Below, one piece after another: positions 1-7,702 of a DNA stretch of 33,787 bases. Position 1 is the first letter of the stretch. The number at the start of each line of letters is the position of its first letter. A program made the translations under genes and the position numbers. Below the pieces are notes generated by a model, which saw only the letters and a list, made by a program, of their open reading frames with translations, ran no database searches and was not told the DNA's origin. Source of the DNA: Gammaproteobacteria bacterium (GTDB taxonomy: Bacteria; Pseudomonadota; Gammaproteobacteria; Pseudomonadales; Azotimanducaceae); the NCBI GenBank assembly GCA_003247835.1, contig QJYB01000128.1, forward strand, positions 1 through 33,787, given 5' to 3'.

Positions 1-115
1 CACCATGACGGATGGTCCGCGTCTCGACCGCAACGAGCTCTTCGAGGACGTCTTCAAGGACGTACCGCCGCACCTGATCCGGCAGCGCGATCAGCTCCGG
101 GATCTGGAGGACTGA
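1..115 (+). CDS. bkdA1: Branched-chain 2-oxoacid dehydrogenase E1 alpha subunit, C-terminal end (partial)
   Basis: The window opens inside this gene; the last 37 codons are visible, read from base 2 and ending in TGA at 113-115. The peptide contains LFEDVFKDVPPHL followed by a charged tail ending in LED. This matches the usual C-terminus of thiamine-diphosphate E1 alpha subunits, where a short Asp/Val/Pro segment precedes a QR-rich helix. Identity rests mainly on position: the ATG of the E1 beta gene lies 3 bases after the stop, the normal alpha-beta order of bkd operons. E1 alpha and E1 beta together form the decarboxylase that acts on the 2-oxo acids of valine, leucine and isoleucine. The catalytic and phosphorylation-loop regions lie outside the window. 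Confidence 0.8.
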   Translation, partial: TMTDGPRLDRNELFEDVFKDVPPHLIRQRDQLRDLED

Positions 116-118
116 GCC

Positions 119-1135
119 ATGGCGCGGATGACCATGATCCAGGCACTCAACTCCGCCATGGACATCATGCTGGGCCGGGACCCGGAAGTGGTGATACTCG
201 GCGAGGATGTGGGTTACTTCGGCGGTGTGTTCCGGGTCACCGAAGGCCTGCAGCGGAAGTACGGCGAGCACCGCGTCATCGACGCACCGATTGCGGAAGG
301 CGGCATCGTCGGCGCCGCCATCGGCATGGGGGTGAACGGCTTGCGACCGGTGGCAGAGATCCAGTTTGCCGACTACATCTATCCCGGCTTCGACCAGATC
401 GTCTCCGAGCTCGCCCGCCTGAGATACCGAACAGGCGGCGACTTCTTCGCGCCCGTGACCATCCGCACCCCCTGCGGCGGCGGCATCCGCGGCGGTCAGA
501 CCCACTCCCAGAGCCCCGAGGGCGTGTTCACCCACGTCTGCGGCATCAAGGTGATCATGCCCTCCAACCCCTACGACGCGAAGGGGCTCCTGATCAGCGC
601 CATAGAGGACGACGACCCGGTGGTCTTCTTCGAGCCGAAGCGGATCTACAACGGACCGTTCGACGGCGATCCGGACAAGCCCGCCGTGCCCTGGGCACAG
701 CACCCGAAGGGCGAGGTCCCGGAGGGCTACTTCACGGTGCCCGTCGGGCTCGCCGAGGTGGTGCGTGAAGGCGATGATCTTACCGTGCTCTGCTACGGCA
801 CCATGGTGCACGTCTGCGAAGCGGCGGCGAAGCTTGCCGAGGTGGATGCGGAAATCATCGACATCCGCACAATGGTGCCCCTCGACGTGGACACCATCCG
901 CACGTCGGTGGAGAAGACCGGCCGCTGCATCATCGCCCACGAGGCCACCCGCTTCTCCGGCTTCGGCGCCGAGCTCTCGGCCACCGTGCAGGAGGAGTGC
1001 TTCTACAGCCTGCAGGCACCCATCGAGCGGGTAACAGGCTGGGACACGCCCTATCCCCATGCGTTCGAGTGGGACTACTTCCCGGGCCAGAAGCGGATCG
1101 CCGCGGCCATGGTCCGGGTGATGGAGGCGGAATGA
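119..1135 (+). CDS. bkdA2: Branched-chain 2-oxoacid dehydrogenase E1 beta subunit
   Basis: A 338-residue cytosolic protein with the full transketolase pyrimidine-binding domain (about residues 5-180) and C-terminal transketolase domain (about 205-325). Visible hallmarks are GEDVGYFGGVF at 28-38, DAPIAEGGI at 55-63 with the cofactor-activating Glu60, CGGGIRGGQTHSQSPE at 119-134 with His129, and RVTGWDTPYPHA near the C-terminus. The sequence resembles Pseudomonas BkdA2 closely along its length as I recall that protein, more than pyruvate or acetoin E1 beta, so branched-chain 2-oxo acids are the likely substrates. It follows bkdA1 by 3 bases, and its TGA overlaps the ATG of the E2 gene (ATGA), so the three genes are almost certainly co-transcribed and translationally coupled. 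Confidence 0.93.
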   Translation: MARMTMIQALNSAMDIMLGRDPEVVILGEDVGYFGGVFRVTEGLQRKYGEHRVIDAPIAEGGIVGAAIGMGVNGLRPVAEIQFADYIYPGFDQIVSELARLRYRTGGDFFAPVTIRTPCGGGIRGGQTHSQSPEGVFTHVCGIKVIMPSNPYDAKGLLISAIEDDDPVVFFEPKRIYNGPFDGDPDKPAVPWAQHPKGEVPEGYFTVPVGLAEVVREGDDLTVLCYGTMVHVCEAAAKLAEVDAEIIDIRTMVPLDVDTIRTSVEKTGRCIIAHEATRFSGFGAELSATVQEECFYSLQAPIERVTGWDTPYPHAFEWDYFPGQKRIAAAMVRVMEAE

Positions 1136-2433
1136 GCGAGCACGTCTTCAAGCTGCCGGATCTCGGCGAGGGCACGGTGGAGGCGGAGATCGTCGAGTGG
1201 CATGTCAAGCCGGGCGATACGGTGCGCGAAGGCGATACCGTCGTCGACGTGATGACGGACAAGGCCAACATCGAGGTGCCGGCGCCGGTATCGGGAACGG
1301 TGCTGCGAACCACGGGCGAGCCGGGAGACACGGTGCCTGTCGGCTCTGAGCTGATGGCCTTCGAACTGGCAGGCAGCCCCACGAAGGCCGCGGTGCCTAA
1401 AGCACGCCCTGCCTCGGAGGCAGCATCTACCGGCCCGGTGACGCCGGTACCGGAGCCGACTCCTCCGACGGCACCTCCAGTCGCGACGGCACCCCCGGTA
1501 CCAGCACCCGAACCCGCCCCCACCGCCGCATCCGTGGATGCGCAAGACGTTGCCCCGCCACGATCCGGTGAGCCCGTGCGCACCTCGCCTGCCGTACGTC
1601 GGCGTGCCAAGGAGGCTGGCGTGGACCTCGTCGGCGTCACCGGTTCCGGCCCCCGCGGCAGAATCCTCATGCGCGATCTGGACGCACACCTCTCCGGCGC
1701 ACCGGTTCACGCAGCCGTTCGCCCCCAGGGCGTGGGGGAGATCGACGAGGTGAAGATCATCGGCGTGCGCCGGCTGATCGCCAACCGCCTGCAGGCCGCC
1801 AAGCAGCAGATTCCGCACTTCGCCTACGTCGAGCAGGTGGACGTCACCGCGCTCGAATCCCTGCGCCGGCATCTCAACGAAAACCGCACCGGATCCGGAC
1901 TCACCTATCTGCCGTTCATCGGGCTCGCCCTGATCCGCGCGCTGGGTCGGTTCCCGCAGTGCAACGCACACTTCGACGCCGAACGGGGTGTGCTGAAGCA
2001 GTACCGCCGGGTCCACCTGGGCGTCGCCACCCAGACCCCGGACGGACTCAAGGTACCGGTGGTGCACAACGCCGATTCGAGATCGCTCTGGCAGCTCTCG
2101 GAGGACATCCGCCGGGTCACCACGGCGGCACGCGACAATACCGCTACGCGTGAGGAGATGAGCGGCTCGACGATCACAATCACGAGCCTCGGGCGCCTTG
2201 GCGGTATCGCTTCCACACCGATCATCAACGCACCGGAGACCGCCGTCATCGGCGTGAACAAGGCCGTGGATACACCGGTCGTGGTCGACGGGCAGGTGAC
2301 CGTCCGACTGATGATGAACCTGTCGTCCTCATTCGATCACCGCTTCGTGGACGGGCACGACGCCGCATCCCTGATCCAGGCCGTAAAGGTGTACCTGGAA
2401 GAACCGGCTACCCTGTTCATCGACGGCCTCTAG
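1132..2433 (+). CDS. bkdB: Dihydrolipoyl acyltransferase, E2 of the branched-chain 2-oxoacid dehydrogenase complex
   Basis: This 433-residue protein has all three E2 modules. Residues 1-80 are a single lipoyl domain with the lipoylated Lys44 in the motif MTDKANIEVPAPV. Residues 82-148 are a Pro/Ala/Thr-rich linker. Residues 150-187 are the peripheral-subunit-binding domain (TSPAVRRRAKEAG, then GSGPRGRI). Residues 205-433 are the catalytic acyltransferase domain, with the active-site SSFDHRFVDGHD at 399-410 (His403, Asp407). It takes the acyl group from E1 and passes it to CoA. The start is fixed by the ATGA overlap with bkdA2; the longer open frame from 997 lies inside bkdA2. No lipoamide dehydrogenase (E3) follows it in this window, so E3 must be supplied from elsewhere. 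Confidence 0.95.
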   Translation: MSEHVFKLPDLGEGTVEAEIVEWHVKPGDTVREGDTVVDVMTDKANIEVPAPVSGTVLRTTGEPGDTVPVGSELMAFELAGSPTKAAVPKARPASEAASTGPVTPVPEPTPPTAPPVATAPPVPAPEPAPTAASVDAQDVAPPRSGEPVRTSPAVRRRAKEAGVDLVGVTGSGPRGRILMRDLDAHLSGAPVHAAVRPQGVGEIDEVKIIGVRRLIANRLQAAKQQIPHFAYVEQVDVTALESLRRHLNENRTGSGLTYLPFIGLALIRALGRFPQCNAHFDAERGVLKQYRRVHLGVATQTPDGLKVPVVHNADSRSLWQLSEDIRRVTTAARDNTATREEMSGSTITITSLGRLGGIASTPIINAPETAVIGVNKAVDTPVVVDGQVTVRLMMNLSSSFDHRFVDGHDAASLIQAVKVYLEEPATLFIDGL

Positions 2434-2463
2434 CAGCCGTCGCGCTCGCACCCCCGGGGCGTG

Positions 2464-2484
2464 GCACCGGGACACGCCCGGTGC
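2464..2484 (+). terminator. Intergenic hairpin between bkdB and the slyD-like gene
   Basis: GCACCGGG at 2464-2471 pairs perfectly with CCCGGTGC at 2477-2484 around a 5-base loop. This gives a strong 8-bp GC stem 30 bases after the bkdB stop. There is no run of T after it, so it is not a textbook rho-independent terminator. It could be an mRNA 3'-end stabiliser, a partial terminator, or a boundary between bkd and the next gene. Confidence 0.4.
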
Positions 2485-2516
2485 TAGCCTTGCCGCCCCG
2501 AATTCGAGGACGCTTC

Positions 2517-3011
2517 GTGAGCGACAGCCCCATTGCCGAGCGGAACCGGGTGGTGCGTTTTCACTATCTCATCCGTGACGAGTCAGGTAACGACGTCGAG
2601 ACCAGCCGTGACGGAGAGCCTGCTCTGGCGCTGCTCGGCCACCACAACCTGATGCCCGGTCTCGAGTCGGCGCTGCTCGGCCGCCAGGCGGGCGAGCAGT
2701 TCTCGGTGAGCCTGGACCCGGACAAGGCGTTCGGGCAGCTGCGGCAGGGCTGGACCCAGCGCGTATCCAAAAAACACTTCCCGAAGAGCACCCGTTTTCA
2801 ACCGGGAGCCAGATTGCGCCTGAATACCGATCAGGGTGCCCGCACCGTGACCGTCACCAAGGTGGGCAACAAATTCGTCGACGTGGACCTGAACCACCCG
2901 CTCGCGGGTCAGACCGTCACCTTCGAGGTGGACGTTCTGGAAGTCCGTGATGCAACGGCCGAGGAACGCTCCCATGGTCACGCGCACGGCGCCGGTGGCC
3001 ACCACCACTGA
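2517..3011 (+). CDS. SlyD-like FKBP-type peptidyl-prolyl cis-trans isomerase
   Basis: A 164-residue cytosolic protein with SlyD layout: an FKBP half at about 10-65 (RVVRFHYLIRDESG, then GHHNLMPGLESALLG), an inserted chaperone flap at about 66-128, and a return to FKBP with DLNHPLAGQTVTFEV at 124-138. The tail is His-rich (GHAHGAGGHHH), as in metal-binding SlyD proteins. It should catalyse prolyl isomerisation and act as a folding helper, possibly with nickel handling. I chose the GTG at 2517 because GAGGA at 2506-2510 sits 6 bases upstream and the protein then begins like its family; an in-frame GTG at 2481 lies inside the upstream hairpin. It ends 13 bases before the convergent kinase gene. 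Confidence 0.88.
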   Translation: MSDSPIAERNRVVRFHYLIRDESGNDVETSRDGEPALALLGHHNLMPGLESALLGRQAGEQFSVSLDPDKAFGQLRQGWTQRVSKKHFPKSTRFQPGARLRLNTDQGARTVTVTKVGNKFVDVDLNHPLAGQTVTFEVDVLEVRDATAEERSHGHAHGAGGHHH

Positions 3012-3024
3012 CCGACACTGAACC

Positions 3025-3753
3025 TCAACTCCAGCTCAGCTGCTCCAGTTGACGTCGCAGCGCGCCCATGCTCGGGAAGCGCTCGAGAATCAGCGCGTGC
3101 TTGAGTCCGCGGCAGATGGCCTTCACCTCCTCCGGCTGGTTCCGATAGTGACGGATGCCGCCCAGGCTCTCGTGGAAGATCTTCACCACATCGACGATGT
3201 CTTCCTGCATGAGCACGCGGCGGCGTCCGTGCCGCGGGAAGAAGTCCAGCACCTTCAGCTCGAAAGTGAGCCCGTAGCGCATGACGATGACGTTCTCGGT
3301 GTGCAGATCGCCGTGGTACTCGCCGGCCGCGTGCACCGGTTCGAGGCCTGACGCGAGCGCATACAGCAGGTGACAGGCCGCCAGCGGCTGCAGACGTCTG
3401 CCGCGCTGCCGGGCGATGAACTTGGCCAGCACCTCACCGGGTGCGTACTCCGAGACCACGTAGCTCAGCTCGGTGCCACGAAAACGCACGGTACCCTGGC
3501 CGTGATACTGAATGATGATGGGGCAATGCCGCAGCCGATGGAGCTTCGTCGCGTAACGCTTCGACGCTTCGCCTCTGCGGTTCCATTGCGGATAGAAGAG
3601 CTTTACCGCCCGCTCAATGCCGGTCTGGCACTCCTCGACCAGGTAGACCTCGCCTTCCAGACCGCCGCCGAGAAAGGACAGCACCCGGTAACGTCCCGCG
3701 ATGATCCGACCCGGCTGAAAGTCGAAGGAGGAGATTAGAGGCTCATCTGCCAC
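3025..3753 (-). CDS. Atypical serine/threonine-protein-kinase-like protein
   Basis: A 242-residue protein with a protein-kinase fold and little else. The glycine-rich loop is at 29-38 (GGGLEGEVYL), the ATP-binding Lys51 sits in RAVKLF, and the hinge is near YVVSEYAPG at 98-106. The catalytic loop is HGDLHTENV at 147-155: Asp149 and Asn154 are kept, but the usual HRDLK is HGDLH, as in phosphotransferase-type or divergent kinases. The metal-binding DFG is DFF at 170-172. It has no signal peptide, membrane segment or sensor domain. The C-lobe is short and ends soon after a helix resembling a kinase terminus. The gene lies 71 bases downstream of the M20 peptidase gene on the same strand. Substrate unknown; it could be an active kinase with relaxed motifs or a pseudokinase. 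Confidence 0.75.
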   Translation of the reverse strand: MADEPLISSFDFQPGRIIAGRYRVLSFLGGGLEGEVYLVEECQTGIERAVKLFYPQWNRRGEASKRYATKLHRLRHCPIIIQYHGQGTVRFRGTELSYVVSEYAPGEVLAKFIARQRGRRLQPLAACHLLYALASGLEPVHAAGEYHGDLHTENVIVMRYGLTFELKVLDFFPRHGRRRVLMQEDIVDVVKIFHESLGGIRHYRNQPEEVKAICRGLKHALILERFPSMGALRRQLEQLSWS

Positions 3754-3824
3754 CGTTCTCTGTCAGCCGCTCATCTGTGGAAGCGGGCATTCTAACGACA
3801 CCCTGCCGCTCGGCGAAACGGTTT

Positions 3825-5129
3825 TCACCGGGCGAGACCCGCCTCGGCCACCAGGGTCAGCAGCCCGATCTGAATCGCAACATGTCCGTCCACGTTCTCC
3901 CACCACTCCGTCGGGGCGTGGGAGTCACCGGATATCCCGCCGCGGCTCATGGTCACCGCCGGTATGCCCCGTGACAACGGCAGGTTGGCATCCGTGGACG
4001 ACCAGCGCAGTCGCGGCTCGATACCGAAAGCCCGGGTCGCAGCTGCCGCCCGCTGCACGACCGTGCTGTCCGGATCCCCCTTGGCAGCCGGCCGGGTGCC
4101 GACCCGGAGCACCTCGACGGTCAGCGCTTCGCCTTCGGACCGGGCCGAGTTCTCTGCCGCCAGCGACCGGTTCACGGCCAGGTGAAAGATCCGGTCGATT
4201 TCCTCGATCTTTTCGGGGTCTGCGGACCGGATGTCCACTTCGGCCCAGGCTTCGAACGGTATGGCGTTCACTGACGTACCGCCGCCTGCACGACCCACGT
4301 TGTAGCTCGACTTCTCTCCCTGGGCGGTCACCGCCGCCGCTTCATCCACGAACAGCGCGATGGTGCGGCCGAGCGCGTGCAGCGGGTTGGCCGTTCCAAA
4401 CGCCCCCCAGGAGTGCCCGCCGGGACCGCGGAAGATCACCCGGTAGCGTCGGGAGCCGACACCGGCGAAGACGATGCGGTCGCTTCGGCCTCCATCCACG
4501 GCGATCAGGGTGTCGATGCCCGGTCCGTTCTCGCGGAACAGGTACTTCACTCCGCGCAGATCTCCCAGACCTTCCTCACCCACATTGCCGATGAACAGCA
4601 CATCGGCCTCGGTCTCGATACCGGCCTGCTGCATGGCCCGCAGCACCCCCAGCACCGTCACCAGACCGCGGCTGTTGTCGCCCACACCCGGAGCCGTGTA
4701 CCGCGATCCGTCGACGTGCACGGTCACGTCGGTGCCCTCCGGAAACACGGTATCCAGGTGGGCCGAGTAGGCCACGGTGCGCTGACCCGTTCGGCCGGGG
4801 CGCCGGCCGATCACGTTGCCGGCGGCATCGATGCTCACATCGACGAGACCGGCCTCGACCAGCAGCTCGGCGAACCGTGCTGCCCGCGCCTGTTCATGGA
4901 ACGGTGGCGCCGGGATCTCGGTGAGATCGACGAGATCGGCCAGCGCCCTGGCGTCACCGTCGACGATGTCTTCGAATGCCGCCTGCAGGCGGGGATCCTG
5001 TCTCAGCATCGCGATTTCCGCCTCGATCCGCTCGTCCACCTGCGGAACGAGGTCCACCTCGCCTGCTGCGGGCAACGGGCAGAACGACAGTGCAAACCAG
5101 ATCAGCGTCCATTTGCGCCAGTCGTTCAT
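3825..5129 (-). CDS. Exported M20-family metallopeptidase
   Basis: A 434-residue protein whose N-terminus (TLIWFALSFCPLPAAG) looks like a Sec signal peptide, so it probably acts in the periplasm. The M20 two-zinc site is complete: His124 and Asp126 (SAHLDTVF), Asp151 (GVGDNSRG), Glu185/Glu186 (NVGEEGLGD), Asp212 (IAVDGG) and His404 (GDSHAPTEW). The dimerisation domain lies between, with the typical GPGGHSWGAFG near 235-245. M20 enzymes cleave peptides or amide-linked amino acids; the substrate here is unknown. Either ATG at 5129 or the adjacent GTG at 5132 may start it, with AGGGCG just upstream. It sits 19 bases after the LysE-family exporter gene, in the same run as the P450. Confidence 0.88.
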   Translation of the reverse strand: MNDWRKWTLIWFALSFCPLPAAGEVDLVPQVDERIEAEIAMLRQDPRLQAAFEDIVDGDARALADLVDLTEIPAPPFHEQARAARFAELLVEAGLVDVSIDAAGNVIGRRPGRTGQRTVAYSAHLDTVFPEGTDVTVHVDGSRYTAPGVGDNSRGLVTVLGVLRAMQQAGIETEADVLFIGNVGEEGLGDLRGVKYLFRENGPGIDTLIAVDGGRSDRIVFAGVGSRRYRVIFRGPGGHSWGAFGTANPLHALGRTIALFVDEAAAVTAQGEKSSYNVGRAGGGTSVNAIPFEAWAEVDIRSADPEKIEEIDRIFHLAVNRSLAAENSARSEGEALTVEVLRVGTRPAAKGDPDSTVVQRAAAATRAFGIEPRLRWSSTDANLPLSRGIPAVTMSRGGISGDSHAPTEWWENVDGHVAIQIGLLTLVAEAGLAR

Positions 5130-5148
5130 CACCGCCCTGCTTCGAGGG

Positions 5149-5781
5149 TCACTGACGGCTGAGCGCCAGATTCAGCCCGAGCGTGATGAGAATGCCGCCA
5201 CCGACGCGCCGGGTGTTGCGTTCGAAGCGGCGTGAACGCTTGAGCGTGTCGGCGATCCGGTCGGCGAGCAGCACGCAGCAGACGTCTGCGCTGGAGAAAA
5301 GCAGGTTGACCACGCTGCCGAGCACCAGCAGCTGCATCCAGACCGGCAGCGCGGCCGAGGGATCGGCGAACTGGGGCAGAAAGGCCACGAAGAACAGGGC
5401 CGTCTTCGGGTTCAGCACCTCTACCATCACGCTCTCCCAGAACGCCCGTCGCGGTGAGAGCGCAGCGAGATCCTCGGGCAGGCTCGCGATCTCGGCCCTT
5501 CCGAACAGGAATCTCGCGCCCAGCCAGACGAGATAGGTGGCACCTGCGAGCTTCAACACCAGATAGGCAGCGGGAACCAGGGAGAAGAGCGCCGCGAGAC
5601 CCAGAGCTGCCGCGGCCACGTGCACGTATCCACCCAGGTGAATGCCCAGCGACGCCATCCAGCCTGCACGCCGACCCCGGGCTATGGTCTGCGCAGTGGC
5701 GTAGAGCATCGCCGGTCCCGGCATGTAGGCGAACACGGCGGCGGCGAGCAGAAACGCCGCCAGCACATCGGAACCAGGCAT
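5149..5781 (-). CDS. LysE/RhtB-family amino-acid or metabolite exporter
   Basis: A 210-residue membrane protein with about six hydrophobic segments. The N-terminus has the family signature AAVFAYMPGPAMLYA (the conserved PGP). GATYLVWLGARFLF closes the third segment, and VMVEVLNPKTALFFVAFLPQF is the conserved LNPK motif opening the second half. Family members export amino acids, homoserine lactones or related small molecules by proton antiport. The start lies 6 bases after the P450 stop, and the next gene (M20 peptidase) begins 19 bases after its own stop, so it belongs to that transcription unit. A link to the P450 or peptidase product is inferred from position only. Confidence 0.88.
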   Translation of the reverse strand: MPGSDVLAAFLLAAAVFAYMPGPAMLYATAQTIARGRRAGWMASLGIHLGGYVHVAAAALGLAALFSLVPAAYLVLKLAGATYLVWLGARFLFGRAEIASLPEDLAALSPRRAFWESVMVEVLNPKTALFFVAFLPQFADPSAALPVWMQLLVLGSVVNLLFSSADVCCVLLADRIADTLKRSRRFERNTRRVGGGILITLGLNLALSRQ

Positions 5782-5787
5782 CGACCG

Positions 5788-7137
5788 CTACTCGCGCAGC
5801 GTGACCGGCAGCTCGCGGATGCCGTGAATGAAGCTCGACGCCAGACCCAACGGCTCGCCCGTCACCTCCACCTTGGAGAAGCGCTTCATGATCTCCTCCC
5901 AGATGGTCGTGAGCTGCATCTCCGCCAGACGGTTGCCCACACAGCGGTGAATACCGAAACCGAAGGCCGTGTGCTGCCGCGGATTCTCCCGGTCGATCCT
6001 GAACTCGTCGGGATTCTCTATGGCATCCGGATCCCGGTTGCCGGAGATGTACCACATGCACACCCGATCGTTCTTCCTGATCTTTCTTCCGGCAAGCTCG
6101 GTGTCCTCCAGCGCCGTTCGCGCCATGTGGGCGACCGGCGACTGCCAGCGGATGATCTCCGGAACCATATTCGGGATGAGACCCGGATTCTGCAGCAGCT
6201 TCTCGTACTGATCGGGATTCTGGTTGAGGGCCAGCACCCCGCCGGAGATGGAGTTACGGGTGGTATCGTTGCCACCGACGATCAGCAGCATGACGTTGCC
6301 GAGCAGCTCCTGGGGACTCATGTTGTTGGTGGAGGGATCGTGTGCCAGCATGGAGATCAGGTCGAACTTGGCCGGTTCCTTCTTCCGCGCTTCGTAATAC
6401 TCCTGGAAGTAAGCGAGACACTCGAAGAGCTTCTGGAAGCCTTCGTCGGGTGTAGCGAAGTGCTCCGGGTCCCCCAGATTCTGAATGGTATCCGACCAGT
6501 CGATGAGCTTGAGCCGGTCTTCCTGGGGCACGTCGAACAGGGTCGCCAGCATCTGACCGGTGAGCTCGACGGATACATGACGCACCCAGTTGAACTCCTC
6601 GTTACGCGGCAGGTTGTCCAGAATGGCACCCGCACGCTCGCGGATCAGCGGGCGCAGATCCGCCAGGTTCCTCGGGGTGAACATCGGTGCCACCACCTTG
6701 CGCTGATCGTCGTGCTTGGGCGGATCCTCCTGAATGAACATGGGCAGCGCGTACTGATCTTCCCGGTCGGGAACACCGCCGAGGGCAATGCCGCCCTTGG
6801 TCTGCAGCGACGAGAAGATCTCGTGATGGGAGTCCACGTACTTGATGTCCTCCATCTTCGTGACGGACCAGTAGGGCCCGAACATGCTCTCCTCGTGGTA
6901 GTGCACGGGATCCTCGTCGCGCAGACGACGCAGGTGATCCCAGTGCGTGCCGTGCAGAAACAGGGTCGGATGGGACGGGTCCACCTTGTCGAGTGGAATC
7001 GAGTAAGGGTCGTAGTTGGGATCGATGGCGAAAGCCTCTGCCACCTCCCGGTTCGACACGGTCATGTCGCCGCCGCGTGAGCGGGCCAGGAGAGCCCGGC
7101 GTTCTTCATCACTGCTGTTGAGATACTGACTGGACAT
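5788..7137 (-). CDS. Cytochrome P450, CYP153-like (alkane/fatty-acid terminal hydroxylase type)
   Basis: A 449-residue soluble class I P450. Visible motifs: I-helix GGNDTTRN at 288-295, ExxR as EIIR at 327-330, and the haem-binding FGFGIHRCVGNRLAE at 392-406 with Cys399. The N-terminal SMFGPYWSVTK at 84-94, LPMFIQEDPPKHD at 131-143, LLIVGGNDTTRNS and MWYISGNRDP at 361-370 follow CYP153 enzymes of hydrocarbon-degrading bacteria as I recall them. CYP153 members hydroxylate the terminal carbon of alkanes, fatty acids or related chains using a ferredoxin and ferredoxin reductase. Neither partner is encoded in the window. The ATG at 7137 has AGAGG 8 bases upstream; a longer frame to 7194 starts with Cys-rich residues and has no support. 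Confidence 0.9.
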   Translation of the reverse strand: MSSQYLNSSDEERRALLARSRGGDMTVSNREVAEAFAIDPNYDPYSIPLDKVDPSHPTLFLHGTHWDHLRRLRDEDPVHYHEESMFGPYWSVTKMEDIKYVDSHHEIFSSLQTKGGIALGGVPDREDQYALPMFIQEDPPKHDDQRKVVAPMFTPRNLADLRPLIRERAGAILDNLPRNEEFNWVRHVSVELTGQMLATLFDVPQEDRLKLIDWSDTIQNLGDPEHFATPDEGFQKLFECLAYFQEYYEARKKEPAKFDLISMLAHDPSTNNMSPQELLGNVMLLIVGGNDTTRNSISGGVLALNQNPDQYEKLLQNPGLIPNMVPEIIRWQSPVAHMARTALEDTELAGRKIRKNDRVCMWYISGNRDPDAIENPDEFRIDRENPRQHTAFGFGIHRCVGNRLAEMQLTTIWEEIMKRFSKVEVTGEPLGLASSFIHGIRELPVTLRE

Positions 7138-7161
7138 GGGTTCAGCCTCTGCGAAATGAGA

Positions 7162-7195
7162 TTCTGTCTTATAGCAGAAGCACGGGCAAAGCAAA
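7162..7195 (-). promoter_or_regulatory. Candidate promoter with overlapping inverted repeat upstream of the P450 operon
   Basis: On the minus strand a TATAAG (plus-strand 7168-7173) makes a good -10 box 30 bases before the P450 ATG. TTGCTT (7189-7194) 15 bases upstream, or TTTGCT at 16, is a possible weak -35. The -10 is enclosed by the inverted repeat TTCTG (7162-7166) / CAGAA (7175-7179), which could be an operator. No regulator gene is adjacent. This rests on motif inspection only. The rest of the 268-base gap 7138-7405 shows nothing I can assign. Confidence 0.35.
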
Positions 7196-7405
7196 TGGTG
7201 CAGATATGGGACGAACCGCGGTCACGCCGAAGGCGCCGGAGGTCCGGGCGGGAGCTCCGTTCCCGCTTGTCCACCGTTACCAGCCCGTTCTGGGCAGTGC
7301 CACATCTGTTCGCGACAAGCCGGTTAATGCGCATCGATCCGATGGAGCCGATACAGCTCCCGGGCACCATAACGGTGAGAAGGAAGGGGCAGGCGCTTCA
7401 GCGAG

Positions 7406-7657
7406 CTAGAAAAACCTTCGAATCAGGCTGAGCAGCACCGACAGCAGCACGGAGATCAGGATCATGGACGTGAACGGAAAGTAGAACCTGAATCCTTCCC
7501 GACGGAACGTGACATCACCCGGCAGATGCCCGAACCAGCCGAGCAGGCCGGATTTCACCAGCACGCCGACCACCAGCATGATGACGCCGATCATGATCAG
7601 CCAGTTGCCCACACCGCCCTGCAATGGCACTCCGTCGGCCGTAGCGATGGGCCGCAT
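7406..7657 (-). CDS. DUF2905 family small membrane protein
   Basis: An 83-residue protein (from the ATG at 7657) with two hydrophobic helices. The first is WLIMIGVIMLVVGVLVKSG, then the conserved LPGDVTFRREGFRFYFP linker, then TSMILISVLLSVLLSLI and a basic tail RRFF. This is the DUF2905 pattern; family members are usually about 65-75 residues and have no established function. The start is uncertain. A GTG at 7612 would give 68 residues beginning VGNWLIMIG, closer to family length, and an upstream ATG at 7678 would give 90. It is transcribed away from the DUF1295 gene, with only about 45 bases between the two starts, so both promoters must lie in or beside that gap. Confidence 0.85.
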   Translation of the reverse strand: MRPIATADGVPLQGGVGNWLIMIGVIMLVVGVLVKSGLLGWFGHLPGDVTFRREGFRFYFPFTSMILISVLLSVLLSLIRRFF

Positions 7658-7702
7658 TGTAGTGATAATGAGTGGCATCCGACGAGGCAATCTCACGGAG
7701 AC

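Noticed and set aside
3754..3824. Possible small gene or terminator between the kinase and M20 peptidase genes
   Set aside because: Only 71 bases, with no start codon plus ribosome site and no clear stem-loop.
5620..7080. Long plus-strand open frame of 486 codons opposite the P450
   Set aside because: It is the antisense shadow of a clear P450 with complete motifs on the minus strand. High GC produces long open frames on the opposite strand, and this one has no recognisable domain.
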